A DNA stretch of 64,000 nucleotides from DATBJG01 sp963790545 (GTDB lineage: Bacteria > Acidobacteriota > Vicinamibacteria > Vicinamibacterales > JAMQPK01). The translations under genes were made by a program, and so were the position numbers. Under the pieces are notes generated by a model. It did not search any database. It saw only the letters and a list, made by a program, of their open reading frames with translations, and had not been told where the DNA came from. Where the stretch lies: positions 248,001-312,000 of the forward strand of contig CAWBPA010000017.1 of assembly GCA_963790545.1 (NCBI GenBank). The letters are read 5' to 3'. Positions 28,273 through 37,529 of this stretch are shown piece after piece; the stretch's first letter is position 1; each line of letters starts with the position of its first letter.

Positions 28273-28881
28273 GTGGTGCTGCCGCTTACCAAACGTCAGC
28301 GGGAAATCCTCGATTATCTCAACGACTTCATTCAGCAACACGGTTATGCCCCCAGCCTCGAGGAAATCGGGCGACGCTTCGGCCTGTCGTCGCTGGCAAC
28401 GGTCCACAAGCATCTGACGAACCTCCAGGAGAAGGGTTTCATCAGACGCGCGTGGAATCGCAGCCGCTCCGTCGAGCTGGTACCCGTACACACGGGCACA
28501 CGATCGCTCGAGCTTCCACTCCTGGGGTACGTGGCCGCGGGAGCACCCATTGAAGCAGTGGCCGGAAGCGAAACCATTGCGGTGCCAGAAGATCTGGTCG
28601 GCAAGCGCGACACGTACGTTCTGCGCGTGCGCGGGAATTCGATGATCGAAGAGCAGATCCGCGACGGGGATTTCGTGATTGTCGAAGATCGCAAGACCGC
28701 CCAGAACGGTGAAATGGTGATCGCCCTGCTGCGCGGAGCGGAAGTGACCTTGAAGAAGCTGTATCGCGAGAACGGCGCCGTGCGGCTGCAACCCGCCAAT
28801 CCGTCCGTCCAGCCCATTGTCCTCGACGCCGAGCAGGTTCAGATTCAAGGTGTCGTGGTGGGCGTCATGCGAAAATATTGA
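28273..28881 (+). CDS. lexA: SOS repressor LexA
   Basis: A 202-residue protein with the winged-helix N-terminus (L-T-K-R-Q-R-E-I-L-D-Y-L) and a peptidase S24 C-terminal domain. The self-cleavage bond is A89-G90 (Y-V-A-A-G-A-P-I), the catalytic serine S123 (G-N-S-M) and the lysine K161 (T-L-K-K-L-Y). It represses DNA-repair genes until RecA filaments trigger autocleavage. The GTG start at 28273 has a very strong GGAGGAGG immediately upstream. Repair genes (nth) follow after DUF3467. Confidence 0.96.
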   Translation: MVLPLTKRQREILDYLNDFIQQHGYAPSLEEIGRRFGLSSLATVHKHLTNLQEKGFIRRAWNRSRSVELVPVHTGTRSLELPLLGYVAAGAPIEAVAGSETIAVPEDLVGKRDTYVLRVRGNSMIEEQIRDGDFVIVEDRKTAQNGEMVIALLRGAEVTLKKLYRENGAVRLQPANPSVQPIVLDAEQVQIQGVVVGVMRKY

Positions 28882-28939
28882 TCTACACGGCAGGCCCGAA
28901 GGGGGCAACCCTCGAGGGTTGCGCGATGAGGAGCACCTG

Positions 28940-29260
28940 GTGTCCGATTCCAAACAGATCAACTTCACGATCGTGCCCGACGAAGACTCAGCTGGTCCAC
29001 GAACCTACGCAAATTTCTGCGCCATCGCTCACACCCCCTTCGACTTTACGCTCACGTTCTGCGAGGTTCAGCCCTTGTCCGAGAAGGATGTTCGCGAGGC
29101 ACAGGCCCAGAACGTCGTGCGGGCGCCGGTACGGGCCCGGCTCGTGGTGCCGGTGCAGTTCGTGCCGAACATGATTGCCGCTTTGCAGGAGCACCTGCGC
29201 GTGTACTCGGACTCTTACTCGAACGTCGGCTGGAACAAAGGCGGCGAGCCCGTGCACTGA
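28940..29260 (+). CDS. DUF3467 family protein
   Basis: A 106-residue protein with the DUF3467 pattern: Y-A-N-F-C-A-I-A-H-T-P-F-D-F-T-L-T-F-C-E, then R-A-R-L-V-V-P-V-Q-F and A-A-L-Q-E-H-L. Family function is unknown; the fold resembles small regulatory or archaeal-type proteins. GTG start with GAGGAG 6-8 bases upstream. Its TGA overlaps the nth ATG (TGATG), indicating translational coupling. Confidence 0.85.
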   Translation: MSDSKQINFTIVPDEDSAGPRTYANFCAIAHTPFDFTLTFCEVQPLSEKDVREAQAQNVVRAPVRARLVVPVQFVPNMIAALQEHLRVYSDSYSNVGWNKGGEPVH

Positions 29261-29968
29261 TGAAAACGCGCGCGACGGCTCGCGTCGTCCTCGACAAGCT
29301 CGCGATCCAGCATCCCGGCGCCGACACCGAGCTGCACTACGACAACGCGTATCAACTTCTGGTTGCGACGGTCCTGTCGGCCCAATCAACCGATCGTCGC
29401 GTCAACGAGGTCACGCCCGCTCTTTTCCAACGCTATCCGGACGCGAGGGCCCTAGCCGGGGCTGAACCGACAGAACTCGAACCCCTCATCAAGTCCACGG
29501 GATTTTTCCGGAGCAAGTCCCGGTCGCTGAGCGGTCTGGCGCGTAAACTCGTGGAGGAGTACCGGTGGCGGTGTACCGGCCACGATGGACGCCCTGACGA
29601 CCTTACCAGGAGTGGGACGCAAGACCGCCAACGTCGTGCTGGGCCATGCCCTTGGCGTTCCCGGCCTCCCCGTCGATCGTCACGTCCTTCGAGTGGCCAA
29701 CCGCATCGGCCTCGCAAAGTCCGACGATCCGGAAGTCGTCGAATCTCAACTCGGCAAAATCTTTCCGAGCGACGTCTGGACCAGGGTTTCCGACACGCTC
29801 ATCCTGCACGGTCGTCGAATCTGCCGTCCCCGTCCTCTTTGCGATCAGTGCGCAGTACAGGATGGGTGCGACTACTATCGAAAAGCCCAACACGCGGGGA
29901 TTAGAACCCCCGCGCGAAAGACGAAAGCCGGGCGCATAAGAAGAGTCGGTCGTCCAAGGAAGAAGTAG
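29260..29968 (+). CDS. nth: Endonuclease III, Fe-S DNA glycosylase/AP lyase (frameshifted)
   Basis: About 235 residues once one C near 29562 is removed. N-terminal helices (L-L-V-A-T-V-L-S-A-Q-S-T-D) and, in the next frame, the helix-hairpin-helix L-P-G-V-G-R-K-T-A-N with the catalytic lysine, then V-D-R-H-V-L-R with the catalytic aspartate. The cluster loop is C-R-P-R-P-L-C-D-Q-C-A-V-Q-D-G-C; the first gap is five residues rather than the common six. It removes oxidised pyrimidines in base-excision repair. The basic C-terminal tail (R-V-G-R-P-R-K-K) is an extension. Confidence 0.92.
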
Positions 29969-29969
29969 C

Positions 29970-29989
29970 GCGCAGGCTTCAGCCTGCGC
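29970..29989. repeat. Dispersed small hairpin (GGCT-AGCC class)
   Basis: GCGCAGGCT-TC-AGCCTGCGC has perfect 9-bp arms, just after nth. Related elements lie at 37505, 46791 and 56787. Confidence 0.6.
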
Positions 29990-30002
29990 TGCAGCGTGCC
30001 CC

Positions 30003-30392
30003 ATGACGCGTACCCGCTTCGAAGAGCTCGTCAAAGATGCGCTTGCCTCAATCCCAGCGCGATTTCGCAAGGCCATTCACAACGTGGCCATCGTCGTGGA
30101 GGAGGAGCCGTCGGCGGCGCTTCTGCGGGAAATGGAGATCGAGCCACCTGACACACTGTTCGGGTTGTACCAGGGGACGCCGCTCACGGAACGACGGTGG
30201 GATTACGGAAACACGCTGCCTGATCGGGTCACACTCTTTCAGGGCCCCATCGAGCGGGAATCCGAAGACGAGGAGGACGCCGTCGTAGCGATTGGCGAAA
30301 CCCTCATTCACGAGATCGGTCACTACTTTGGCCTGAGCGAGGAAGAAATCGAAGAGATTGAAGAACGCTACTGGAACCAGTCCCGTTCCTAA
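30003..30392 (+). CDS. Small zinc metallopeptidase (DUF1025/PF06262 family)
   Basis: A 129-residue protein with the zincin motif H-E-I-G-H-Y-F-G-L-S near residue 104, preceded by a very acidic segment and followed by E-E-E-I-E-E-I-E. N-terminus F-E-E-L-V-K-D-A-L-A-S-I-P matches the MpaI-like metallopeptidase family. Biological substrate unknown. The protein is cytoplasmic, since no signal sequence is present. ATG start is well placed; it is followed by a pyrimidine-rich repeat and rsmA. Confidence 0.88.
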   Translation: MTRTRFEELVKDALASIPARFRKAIHNVAIVVEEEPSAALLREMEIEPPDTLFGLYQGTPLTERRWDYGNTLPDRVTLFQGPIERESEDEEDAVVAIGETLIHEIGHYFGLSEEEIEEIEERYWNQSRS

Positions 30393-30433
30393 CCCATCCT
30401 AACCCTCCCTAACCCATCCTCACCTTCCTTCCC
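30393..30433. repeat. Pyrimidine-rich degenerate TAACCC tandem repeat
   Basis: Alternating CCCATCC, TAACCC and TCCC units fill the gap between the metallopeptidase stop and rsmA. The unit differs from other loci, but the style (short, irregular, gene-to-gene filler) is the same. Confidence 0.5.
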
Positions 30434-31244
30434 ATGTACACCCGTAAGCGCTTCGGCCAGCATTTCCTCGAACCCGCCTGGGTGCGGAAGGTTGTCGAGC
30501 TGATCGGCCCTGAGCCGTCGGATGACTTTCTTGAAATCGGCGCCGGCCGAGGTGCGTTGACGTTGCCGTTGGCCGCAGGGGTCGGGCGGCTCGTGGCCGT
30601 CGAGATCGACCGTGACCTGGCCGCAGGTCTCGCACCCCGCCTTCCGCCCAATGCCCGGCTCGTCACCACCAATGTGCTGGATGCCGACCTGAAGGCCCTT
30701 GTGGATCGCGAGCTTCCAGGAGCCTCTCGGGTGCGAATCGCGGGCAATCTCCCCTATAACGTGGCGGTGCCCATAGTTTTGAAGCTGTTGCACCTGCGCG
30801 AAGCGTGCGGTTCCTTCACCGACGCCACCATCATGCTGCAGCAGGAAGTCGCCGACCGCCTCGTGGCTCGGCCGGCAACGAAGGACTACGGCGTCTTGAC
30901 AATCCTGCTGCGGATCCACGCCAGCGCCACACGGCTACTGACGCTCCCTCCTGGAGCGTTCAGGCCCGCTCCCAAGGTCACCTCGGCAGTGGTCCGGGTG
31001 GACTTCCACGACCCGATCGTGAAGCTGCGAGATCGGCAGGGGTTTGAAGCGCTGGTCCGCGGTCTCTTCACCAGACGCCGCAAGACAGTTTTGAACGCCC
31101 TCAAGGTGGTCACCGACCCCGCCGGGCTGAACGCTGCGAGAAGCACTGGCGAAGGTCGGTCTCGATTCGAGGCGGCGACCCGAGACGCTGGAGGTGACTG
31201 AGCTGGCGGCACTTGCTGACTTTTTGGCCGCCCGGCGAAAGTAA
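30434..31244 (+). CDS. rsmA: 16S rRNA dimethyladenosine transferase (frameshifted near C-terminus)
   Basis: About 269 residues after removing one base near 31131. N-terminus K-R-F-G-Q-H-F-L-E, SAM motif L-E-I-G-A-G-R-G-A-L-T near residue 35, catalytic N-L-P-Y near 113, and R-R-K-T-V-L-N-A-L in the C-terminal domain. The correct frame then reads L-R-E-A-L-A-K-V-G-L-D and ends F-L-A-A-R-R-K at TAA 31242. RsmA/KsgA dimethylates A1518 and A1519 in 16S rRNA late in 30S assembly. Confidence 0.94.
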
Positions 31245-31247
31245 CTG

Positions 31248-31256
31248 TGCTATTCT
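31248..31256 (+). promoter_or_regulatory. Possible extended -10 promoter for RNase J
   Basis: TGCTATTCT is an extended -10 element immediately after rsmA, about 165 bases before the RNase J start. No good -35 is visible. The leader 31257-31419 contains nothing else I recognise. Confidence 0.35.
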
Positions 31257-31419
31257 GTGGCGCCTTCCTTTCGTACGCCGGCTCACCCAGTGGCCTGGCG
31301 CGGGCAGACGACGTCGCTTCTCCAGCGCGGCGCTGTCCATTACCGGAATCTCGACGCTCAATTTGCGTACGGATCTGTCCGGGCCTTGCGTTGATGAACC
31401 CTTGCTGTTCTGAGCGCGC

Positions 31420-33120
31420 ATGACCATTCCGACCACCGTGGATTCGTCTGTCTCCGGACCGACCCTGGACCTCGTGCCACTCGGCGGGCTTGGTGAATTC
31501 GGGATGAACATGATGGTGCTCTCTTACGGCGAGACCACCGTCGTGATCGACGCGGGTGTGATGTTTCCGGATCCGGAACTGCTTGGCGTCGATCTCATCA
31601 TTCCGGACCTGACGTACCTCCAGCAGAAGCGACCGCGGGCGTCCGCCCTGTTCCTGACCCACGGTCATGAGGACCATATTGGCGCCGTTCCCTACGTCTG
31701 GCCGTTCGTCGACGGGCCGATCTACGGCACGCCGCTTACGCTCGCCCTGGTCGAGCCCAAACTCGACGAGCACGGGATCGATCCAGGCGACCGACTCGTC
31801 CCGGTAGCGCCGCGCCAGATCATCACCATTGGCGACCTCAAGATCGAGTTCCTGCGGGTCACACACAGCATGCCGGATTGTGTGGCGCTGGCCGTGCACA
31901 CGCCGCTTGGCACCATCATCCACACCGGCGATTTCAAAGTCGATCAGACGCCTCTGGACGGCCAGCACTTCGATTTTCATCGGTTCGCCGAGCTCGGCAG
32001 CACCGGGGTTCTGGCCTTGCTCGGCGACAGCACGAACATCGATCGGCGCGGCGTCACCGGCTCGGAAATCGATGTCACCGAGGCTTTCGAGGAAATTTTC
32101 ACCAGTGTCGGGGGCAAGCTGGTGGTGGCGGCGTTCTCGTCGAGCATGTACCGGATGCAGATTCTCGTGAATCTGGCCGCCCGATTCGGCCGCAAAGTCG
32201 CCTTCGTCGGCCGCGGCATGATCGACAACTCGCAGATTGCGCAGCGACTCGGCCATCTGCATATGCCGGCCGGAGTCCAGATTCGCGACGCCGACATCGG
32301 TCAGCATCCTTCGGAGCAGGTGCTCTGCCTGACAACGGGGTCACAGGGAGAACCGGAATCGGCGCTTTCGCGGATAGCGATTGACGATCATCGACACGTG
32401 AAGATTGCACCTGGCGATACGGTGGTGTTTTCGGCACGGGCAATTCCCGGCAATGAAAAAGCGATAGGACGCGTGAGCAATCACCTGGCTCGCCGCGGCG
32501 TCGACATCATCTACGACGGCATGCGGCACGTGCACGTGTCGGGTCATGGCAGCGAGGAAGAGCTCAAGTTGATGCTCTCGCTGACCCGCCCGCGCTATTT
32601 CGTCCCCATTCACGGCGAATACCGTCAGCTTGCCCGGCATTCACGCGTTGCCGAGCGCGCGACGGCAGGTCTCGAACCGCCCGTCTCGGTCGTCATGGCG
32701 GAAAACGGTGACATTCTCCGCTTCGACCGACGGGGGGCTCACGTCGCGGGCAAAGCACCGGCGGGTCGGGTTCTGATCGACGGAACGCGCACCGGCGAGG
32801 TTGGCGACGAAGTGCTTCGCGACCGCAGACATCTTTCGGAAGATGGCGTGCTGGTGCCGGTGGTGGCCATCAATCGGCAGACAGGGGTCATTGAGGGTGA
32901 ACCCGACGTCATCAGTCGCGGAGTGGTGATGTCTCCGGGTTCCGAAGACCTCCTGCGAGAAAGCGCGCGGCTCATCGGTCAGGTGGTCGGCGAAGCGAGC
33001 CTGGAAGAACGGACGGATCAAGGGTTGGTCAAGGAGAAGATCAGGGTGGAATTGCGGCGATTTTTTCGGAAACGTTCGGGTCGGCGGCCTCTGGTTCTGC
33101 CGGTCATCATGGAGATTTAG
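31420..33120 (+). CDS. rnj: Ribonuclease J
   Basis: An intact 566-residue metallo-beta-lactamase/beta-CASP ribonuclease. H81-x-H83-x-D85-H86 (T-H-G-H-E-D-H-I-G-A) binds the two metals; beta-CASP and C-terminal domains follow (G-M-R-H-V-H-V-S-G-H-G, then V-P-I-H-G-E-Y). The usual S-N-I-H-R of the beta-CASP region reads S-S-M-Y-R here. RNase J acts as 5' exonuclease and endonuclease in mRNA decay and rRNA maturation. It precedes ftsK with a 3-base gap. Confidence 0.95.
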   Translation: MTIPTTVDSSVSGPTLDLVPLGGLGEFGMNMMVLSYGETTVVIDAGVMFPDPELLGVDLIIPDLTYLQQKRPRASALFLTHGHEDHIGAVPYVWPFVDGPIYGTPLTLALVEPKLDEHGIDPGDRLVPVAPRQIITIGDLKIEFLRVTHSMPDCVALAVHTPLGTIIHTGDFKVDQTPLDGQHFDFHRFAELGSTGVLALLGDSTNIDRRGVTGSEIDVTEAFEEIFTSVGGKLVVAAFSSSMYRMQILVNLAARFGRKVAFVGRGMIDNSQIAQRLGHLHMPAGVQIRDADIGQHPSEQVLCLTTGSQGEPESALSRIAIDDHRHVKIAPGDTVVFSARAIPGNEKAIGRVSNHLARRGVDIIYDGMRHVHVSGHGSEEELKLMLSLTRPRYFVPIHGEYRQLARHSRVAERATAGLEPPVSVVMAENGDILRFDRRGAHVAGKAPAGRVLIDGTRTGEVGDEVLRDRRHLSEDGVLVPVVAINRQTGVIEGEPDVISRGVVMSPGSEDLLRESARLIGQVVGEASLEERTDQGLVKEKIRVELRRFFRKRSGRRPLVLPVIMEI

Positions 33121-33123
33121 CGG

Positions 33124-35445
33124 GTGGCTGGCTCGACACTCTCGCGACGGCTCAGCGAGTTCTGCGGGGTGGCGCTGTTTGCATCGGCGCTGATCTGGCT
33201 CATTGCGCTGGTCACCTACAGCCCTTCGGACCCCGTCTGGTTTTTCAGCACCGCGACCGCTGAAGACCCGTCCAACTTCATCGGCCGGGTGGGCGCGTTT
33301 CTCGCCGAACTCTCGTTCCAGCTGCTCGGCGACGGCTCCTATCTGATCCCGGGTGTTCTGGTCATTCTCGGCTGGCACTACTTCTGGTGCCGCCAGGTCG
33401 AAGCCATCTACACGAAGTTGACGGGATGTGCCCTGCTCTTTGGATGCGTCACCGCGTTCCTCAGTCTGACGTTCGGCGAAGTTGACGTCAGCGGCAAACC
33501 GTTTCGAGCCGGCGGTTACCTTGGCGACTGGCTGTCGGGCTTTCTGGCCGGGTATCTGAACCGAACGGGGTCGATCATCGTCATTCTGACGCTGCTCGTG
33601 CTGGCCATCATTCTGTCAACCCAGTTCTCGTTCGGACGTCTTTTCGCGTCAACCGTGCAGACTGTGCGCGACCGCGGCGTACGAGGCTTTGGTGCGTTTC
33701 GTGCGTGGCGTGAAATACGGCGCCGCCACAAACTGCGGTCTGAGGTCATCGCACGACAGGCGCGCCGCGCCACGCTGCCCGCCAAGGATCTCAAGACGAA
33801 CGGTGCGGCCGAAGAGGAGTCGACGCCGGCAACTCCGCGCACGGTCACGGAGCGCGAGCGACCTGAAGTCGCGGCTCCCCCAGAGCCTCGGGTTCCTGTG
33901 CTTGGTAAACGGACGAAGACCCCGACCGTCGATCGGTCGCTGCCGTTACTGGCTTCAGAACCTTTGTCCAAAGCTCCCGCAGAACGTCGTCTTGGCTCGT
34001 ACATGCTTCCACCGCTCGCGTTGCTCGATGCCCCGCGCACTGAGCGGAAGATTGACGAACGGGAACTCATGGACGGCGCACGACTGCTCGAGGAAAAGTG
34101 CCGGGAATTTGCGGTCGAAGGCTCTGTCGTCCAAATTCATCCGGGACCGGTCGTCACGACCTTCGAGTTCAAACCTGACGCTGGGGTCAAGTACGCGAAG
34201 ATCACCGGTCTCGCCGATGATTTGTGCCTGGCCATGCAGGCCGAGTCCGTCCTGATTGAGCGCATTCCCGGAAAGTCCACGGTGGGGATCCAGATTCCGA
34301 ACCACAACCGGGAGCAAATCTCACTCCGCGAACTCCTGCAATCGGAGGTCTATCAGCGCTCTTCGTCGAAGCTGACGCTCGCGCTCGGCAAGACCATCCA
34401 CGGCGAGCCCTACATGACCGATCTGGCCATGATGCCGCATCTGCTGATTGCCGGCTCGACCGGAACCGGTAAGTCCGTTGCAATCAACGGTATGTTGTCG
34501 AGCGTGCTGTTTCGCGCGACCCCCGACGATGTGCGGCTGATCATGGTCGATCCGAAGCGCCTTGAACTGGGCATGTACGAGGACATCCCGCACCTGCTCA
34601 CGCCGGTGGTTGTCGATCCCAAGCAGGCCTCGAACGCTCTCAGGTGGGCCGTGCGCGAGATGGAAGACCGGTACAAGACTCTTGCAGCTGAAGGCGTCCG
34701 GAACATCGAGCAGTTCAATCGCAACATCCGGCATCAGCTTGAAGACAAATCGGCGCAGCGGGACGGCGAACCGCCAAAGCCGCTTGCCTACATCATCGTT
34801 GTCATCGACGAGCTCGCGGACCTCATGATGGTGGCTGGCAACGAGGTCGAAGAATCCATCGCGAGGCTGGCGCAAATGGCGCGGGCGGTCGGCATCCACC
34901 TGCTGCTCGCGACGCAAAGGCCGTCCGTCGATGTGATAACCGGTCTCATCAAAGCAAATCTCCCGGCACGCATCTCTTTCCGAGTCTCGTCCAAGACTGA
35001 CTCGAGGACGATCCTCGATGCGAACGGCGCCGAGCAGCTCTTGGGACGCGGCGACATGCTGTTTCTGCCGCCCGCCTCCTCTCGGGTCGTTCGCCTGCAC
35101 GGACCATATATTTCCGAGCAGGAAACCGCGCGGTTGGCCAGCTATCTGCGTAAGCAGGGGAAACCGACCTACAACGAGGAGATTACCGCCGAGGACAAGG
35201 CGACCACGACAGTCGAGATGGAAAAGGACGATCTCTACGACGAAGCAGCCCGAATCGTCGTGTCTTCAGGCCAGGCGTCCATTTCGTATTTGCAGCGCCG
35301 GTTGCGCATTGGCTTCAGCCGGGCCGCCCGCCTGGTGGACATGATGGAAGTGGACGGTCTGGTCTCGACCGGAACTGGCGGTAAGGCCCGCGAGGTGCTG
35401 GTCGACAAGCATTACTTTGACGAGGTGGACGCTCAGTTGCGTTGA
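33124..35445 (+). CDS. ftsK: DNA translocase FtsK/SpoIIIE
   Basis: A 773-residue protein. Four N-terminal membrane segments (residues 15-185), a short linker of about 140 residues, the alpha/beta motor with Walker A A-G-S-T-G-T-G-K-S near 442 and Walker B V-I-D-E-L-A-D-L, and the gamma winged-helix domain (L-Q-R-R-L-R-I-G-F-S-R-A-A-R-L-V-D) that reads KOPS. It pumps chromosome termini through the septum. GTG start 3 bases after the RNase J stop; coupled to the downstream amidase gene with an 7-base gap, forming a cell-division cluster. Confidence 0.96.
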   Translation: MAGSTLSRRLSEFCGVALFASALIWLIALVTYSPSDPVWFFSTATAEDPSNFIGRVGAFLAELSFQLLGDGSYLIPGVLVILGWHYFWCRQVEAIYTKLTGCALLFGCVTAFLSLTFGEVDVSGKPFRAGGYLGDWLSGFLAGYLNRTGSIIVILTLLVLAIILSTQFSFGRLFASTVQTVRDRGVRGFGAFRAWREIRRRHKLRSEVIARQARRATLPAKDLKTNGAAEEESTPATPRTVTERERPEVAAPPEPRVPVLGKRTKTPTVDRSLPLLASEPLSKAPAERRLGSYMLPPLALLDAPRTERKIDERELMDGARLLEEKCREFAVEGSVVQIHPGPVVTTFEFKPDAGVKYAKITGLADDLCLAMQAESVLIERIPGKSTVGIQIPNHNREQISLRELLQSEVYQRSSSKLTLALGKTIHGEPYMTDLAMMPHLLIAGSTGTGKSVAINGMLSSVLFRATPDDVRLIMVDPKRLELGMYEDIPHLLTPVVVDPKQASNALRWAVREMEDRYKTLAAEGVRNIEQFNRNIRHQLEDKSAQRDGEPPKPLAYIIVVIDELADLMMVAGNEVEESIARLAQMARAVGIHLLLATQRPSVDVITGLIKANLPARISFRVSSKTDSRTILDANGAEQLLGRGDMLFLPPASSRVVRLHGPYISEQETARLASYLRKQGKPTYNEEITAEDKATTTVEMEKDDLYDEAARIVVSSGQASISYLQRRLRIGFSRAARLVDMMEVDGLVSTGTGGKAREVLVDKHYFDEVDAQLR

Positions 35446-35452
35446 CGCACCC

Positions 35453-37238
35453 GTGAAACTCCTGAATCCCGTATTCATCGTCTTCTGCCTGATCGCTGCC
35501 GCTGCCCCTGTCCGCGCGGCTGATCCGGCGCAAGGGTCGTATCAAGAGGCCCTGGCCAAAGAACAGGCGCTCCGCGCCACGGTAGACCCAACGCCGGCTG
35601 AGTATCGAACGGTGATCCGCGCGTACGAATCGATCGTCCGCAGGTATCCGTCAAGTGCGTTCAGTGACAACGCGCTCTGGCAGGCCGCTGGACTGTCGCG
35701 AGAGATCTACACCAGGACGCAGGATCCACGAGAGCTGGAGCGAGCGGTCCGTTTCTTGCGCAATCTTGTAACGGAATACCCCTCGAGCAAGCTCGTACCG
35801 AGCGCTGTCGTTGAAATCGCACGGCATGACAGACACCGACTTGCCAGTCGAGCCGCCTCCGGCGATTGTGGAGGTCATTGGTCCCATTCAGGGTCCCAGA
35901 CCGCAGCCCACGCCCCCGCAGGCTGATGCAGCGGCGCCAAATCGACGTGCACCGGTCACGATCCGAGCCATCAATCGCGTCGTGTTGCCTGAGGTCGTGC
36001 GCGTGATCGTAGAGCTCGACGCCGAAGTCTCGTTTCACCACGAGCGCATCGACAACCCCTCGCGGGTGTTCGTCGATCTCCACGGCACCAGAGCCACGGC
36101 AGCTCTTCGCGATGCCACGCTGAACTACGACGATGACGTCGTCAGGAAAGTGCGCATTGGCCGACATCCTCCCGACACGACCCGCGTCGTGCTGGATGTC
36201 GAGAATCTTGCGAACTACAGTTTCTTTACGCTTTACGCGCCGTACCGGCTCGTCATCGACTGCGAGCGCAAGACTGCTGTCTCCAATCACGACAACAGTG
36301 CTCGTGCGAGCATCCGACCCGCTCGTCAGCCATTCAAATCGACTCTGATTCTTCCGTCCAAACCCGTAACCTCTGCAGCTCTCATGCTGGCGCCATCGGC
36401 CGAGGAAGCCCGCACCTGTTGGCCCGACGCACTTCGCGCTCGTTTTGAAAACAGTGTCACGGTCCCTGCGCCGCCGCAGCCGGCTCCCCCACGTCCCCCC
36501 GCTTCGAACGGCGCAGGAGGGTTTTCTCTTTCCCGCCAACTGGGTCTGAGCGCTTCGCGCATCGTCATCGATCCAGGTCACGGTGGTCATGACCCTGGTG
36601 CGCTGACCAACGGAGTCTCGGAAGCGGAGCTGGTTCTCGATATTGCGTTGCGCCTCGAAGAGCTGTTGCGCCAGCAGCCGAACACTGACGTCGTGCTGAC
36701 CCGGCGGAGCGATGCGTATGTCCCGCTCGAAGAGCGCACAGCCCTCGCCAATCGTGAGGGGGCCGACTTGTTTCTGTCGATTCACGCGAATGCCAGTCGC
36801 AACACCAAGACTCGCGGTATCGAGACCTACTTCCTCAACTTTGCGACCACGGCGGACGCCGAGGCCGTCGCTGCCCGAGAGAACGTGATGTCGGCAAGGA
36901 CGATGAACAACTTGCCCGATATCGTGAAGGCCATCACGCTCAACAACAAGCGGGATGAATCGAAAGACTTTGCGACGCTCGTTCAGCGGGCGCTCGTTCG
37001 CGAACTTCGCACGTCAGGCATGAAAGACCTCGGCGTCAAGCAGGCGCCCTTCGTCGTCCTCATCGGGGCCGAAATGCCGAGCATCCTCGCTGAAATTGCG
37101 TTCATCACCAACCGCCAGGACCAGCAGCAACTCAAGAAACCCGCCTACCGTCAGCGGATTGCGGAAGCGCTCCTCAGCGGCGTTCTGCAGTATCAACAGG
37201 CACTCAAGACCGGCAACAGGAAGGTCGCGCAGCAGTAG
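35453..37238 (+). CDS. TPR-AMIN-N-acetylmuramoyl-L-alanine amidase (frameshifted)
   Basis: About 594 residues after removing one base near 35826. Signal peptide (F-I-V-F-C-L-I-A-A-A-A-P-V-R-A), a TPR-like region (Y-E-S-I-V-R-R-Y-P-S-S-A-F, then L-V-T-E-Y-P-S-S) and an AMIN domain (R-V-I-V-E-L-D-A-E-V). A proline-rich linker follows, then the Amidase_3 domain with I-D-P-G-H-G-G-H-D-P-G, S-I-H-A-N-A and the second glutamate in A-E-I-A-F-I-T-N. It splits septal peptidoglycan. Location after ftsK fits division. The N-terminal TPR part and catalytic part lie in different frames. Confidence 0.88.
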
Positions 37239-37251
37239 GTTCTAGGGTTCT

Positions 37252-37485
37252 CTATATCCTGAGATGCAGCTGTTGGTGATCTGAAGGATCGTCCGGAGAC
37301 CGGCGTTGTTTTTGGCGAACGCGAAGCGCGATGAACCCCGCCCCCAGCACCAGGCCGAGGATGACCGCAACGAGCGTGAGCAACCCCGACAAACCAATCG
37401 CCCCCATGACGACGTCCCCGAGGGATTCTGTCGGGGTTTCGATCACCTTAACGATGATCGGCGCGGACTCTGTGGGGTTTTGCAT
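37252..37485 (-). CDS. Small single-span membrane protein, unknown function
   Basis: A 77-residue protein with one strong hydrophobic segment (about residues 32-55, glycine/leucine rich) and a basic C-terminus (R-V-R-Q-K-Q-R-R). No known family is recognised. The frame has normal composition and an ATG; it converges with the amidase gene. It may be real, but lacks homology evidence visible here. Confidence 0.5.
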   Translation of the reverse strand: MQNPTESAPIIVKVIETPTESLGDVVMGAIGLSGLLTLVAVILGLVLGAGFIALRVRQKQRRSPDDPSDHQQLHLRI

Positions 37486-37504
37486 GAATGGGACCGCGGG
37501 TCCT

Positions 37505-37522
37505 CGGGCCTCAAAAGGCCCG
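37505..37522. repeat. Dispersed small hairpin before pepA stop
   Basis: CGGGCCT-CAAA-AGGCCCG, perfect 7-bp arms, followed by CGCGCTACAT. It belongs to the same style of intergenic hairpins as 29970-29989. Confidence 0.6.
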
Positions 37523-37529
37523 CGCTACA

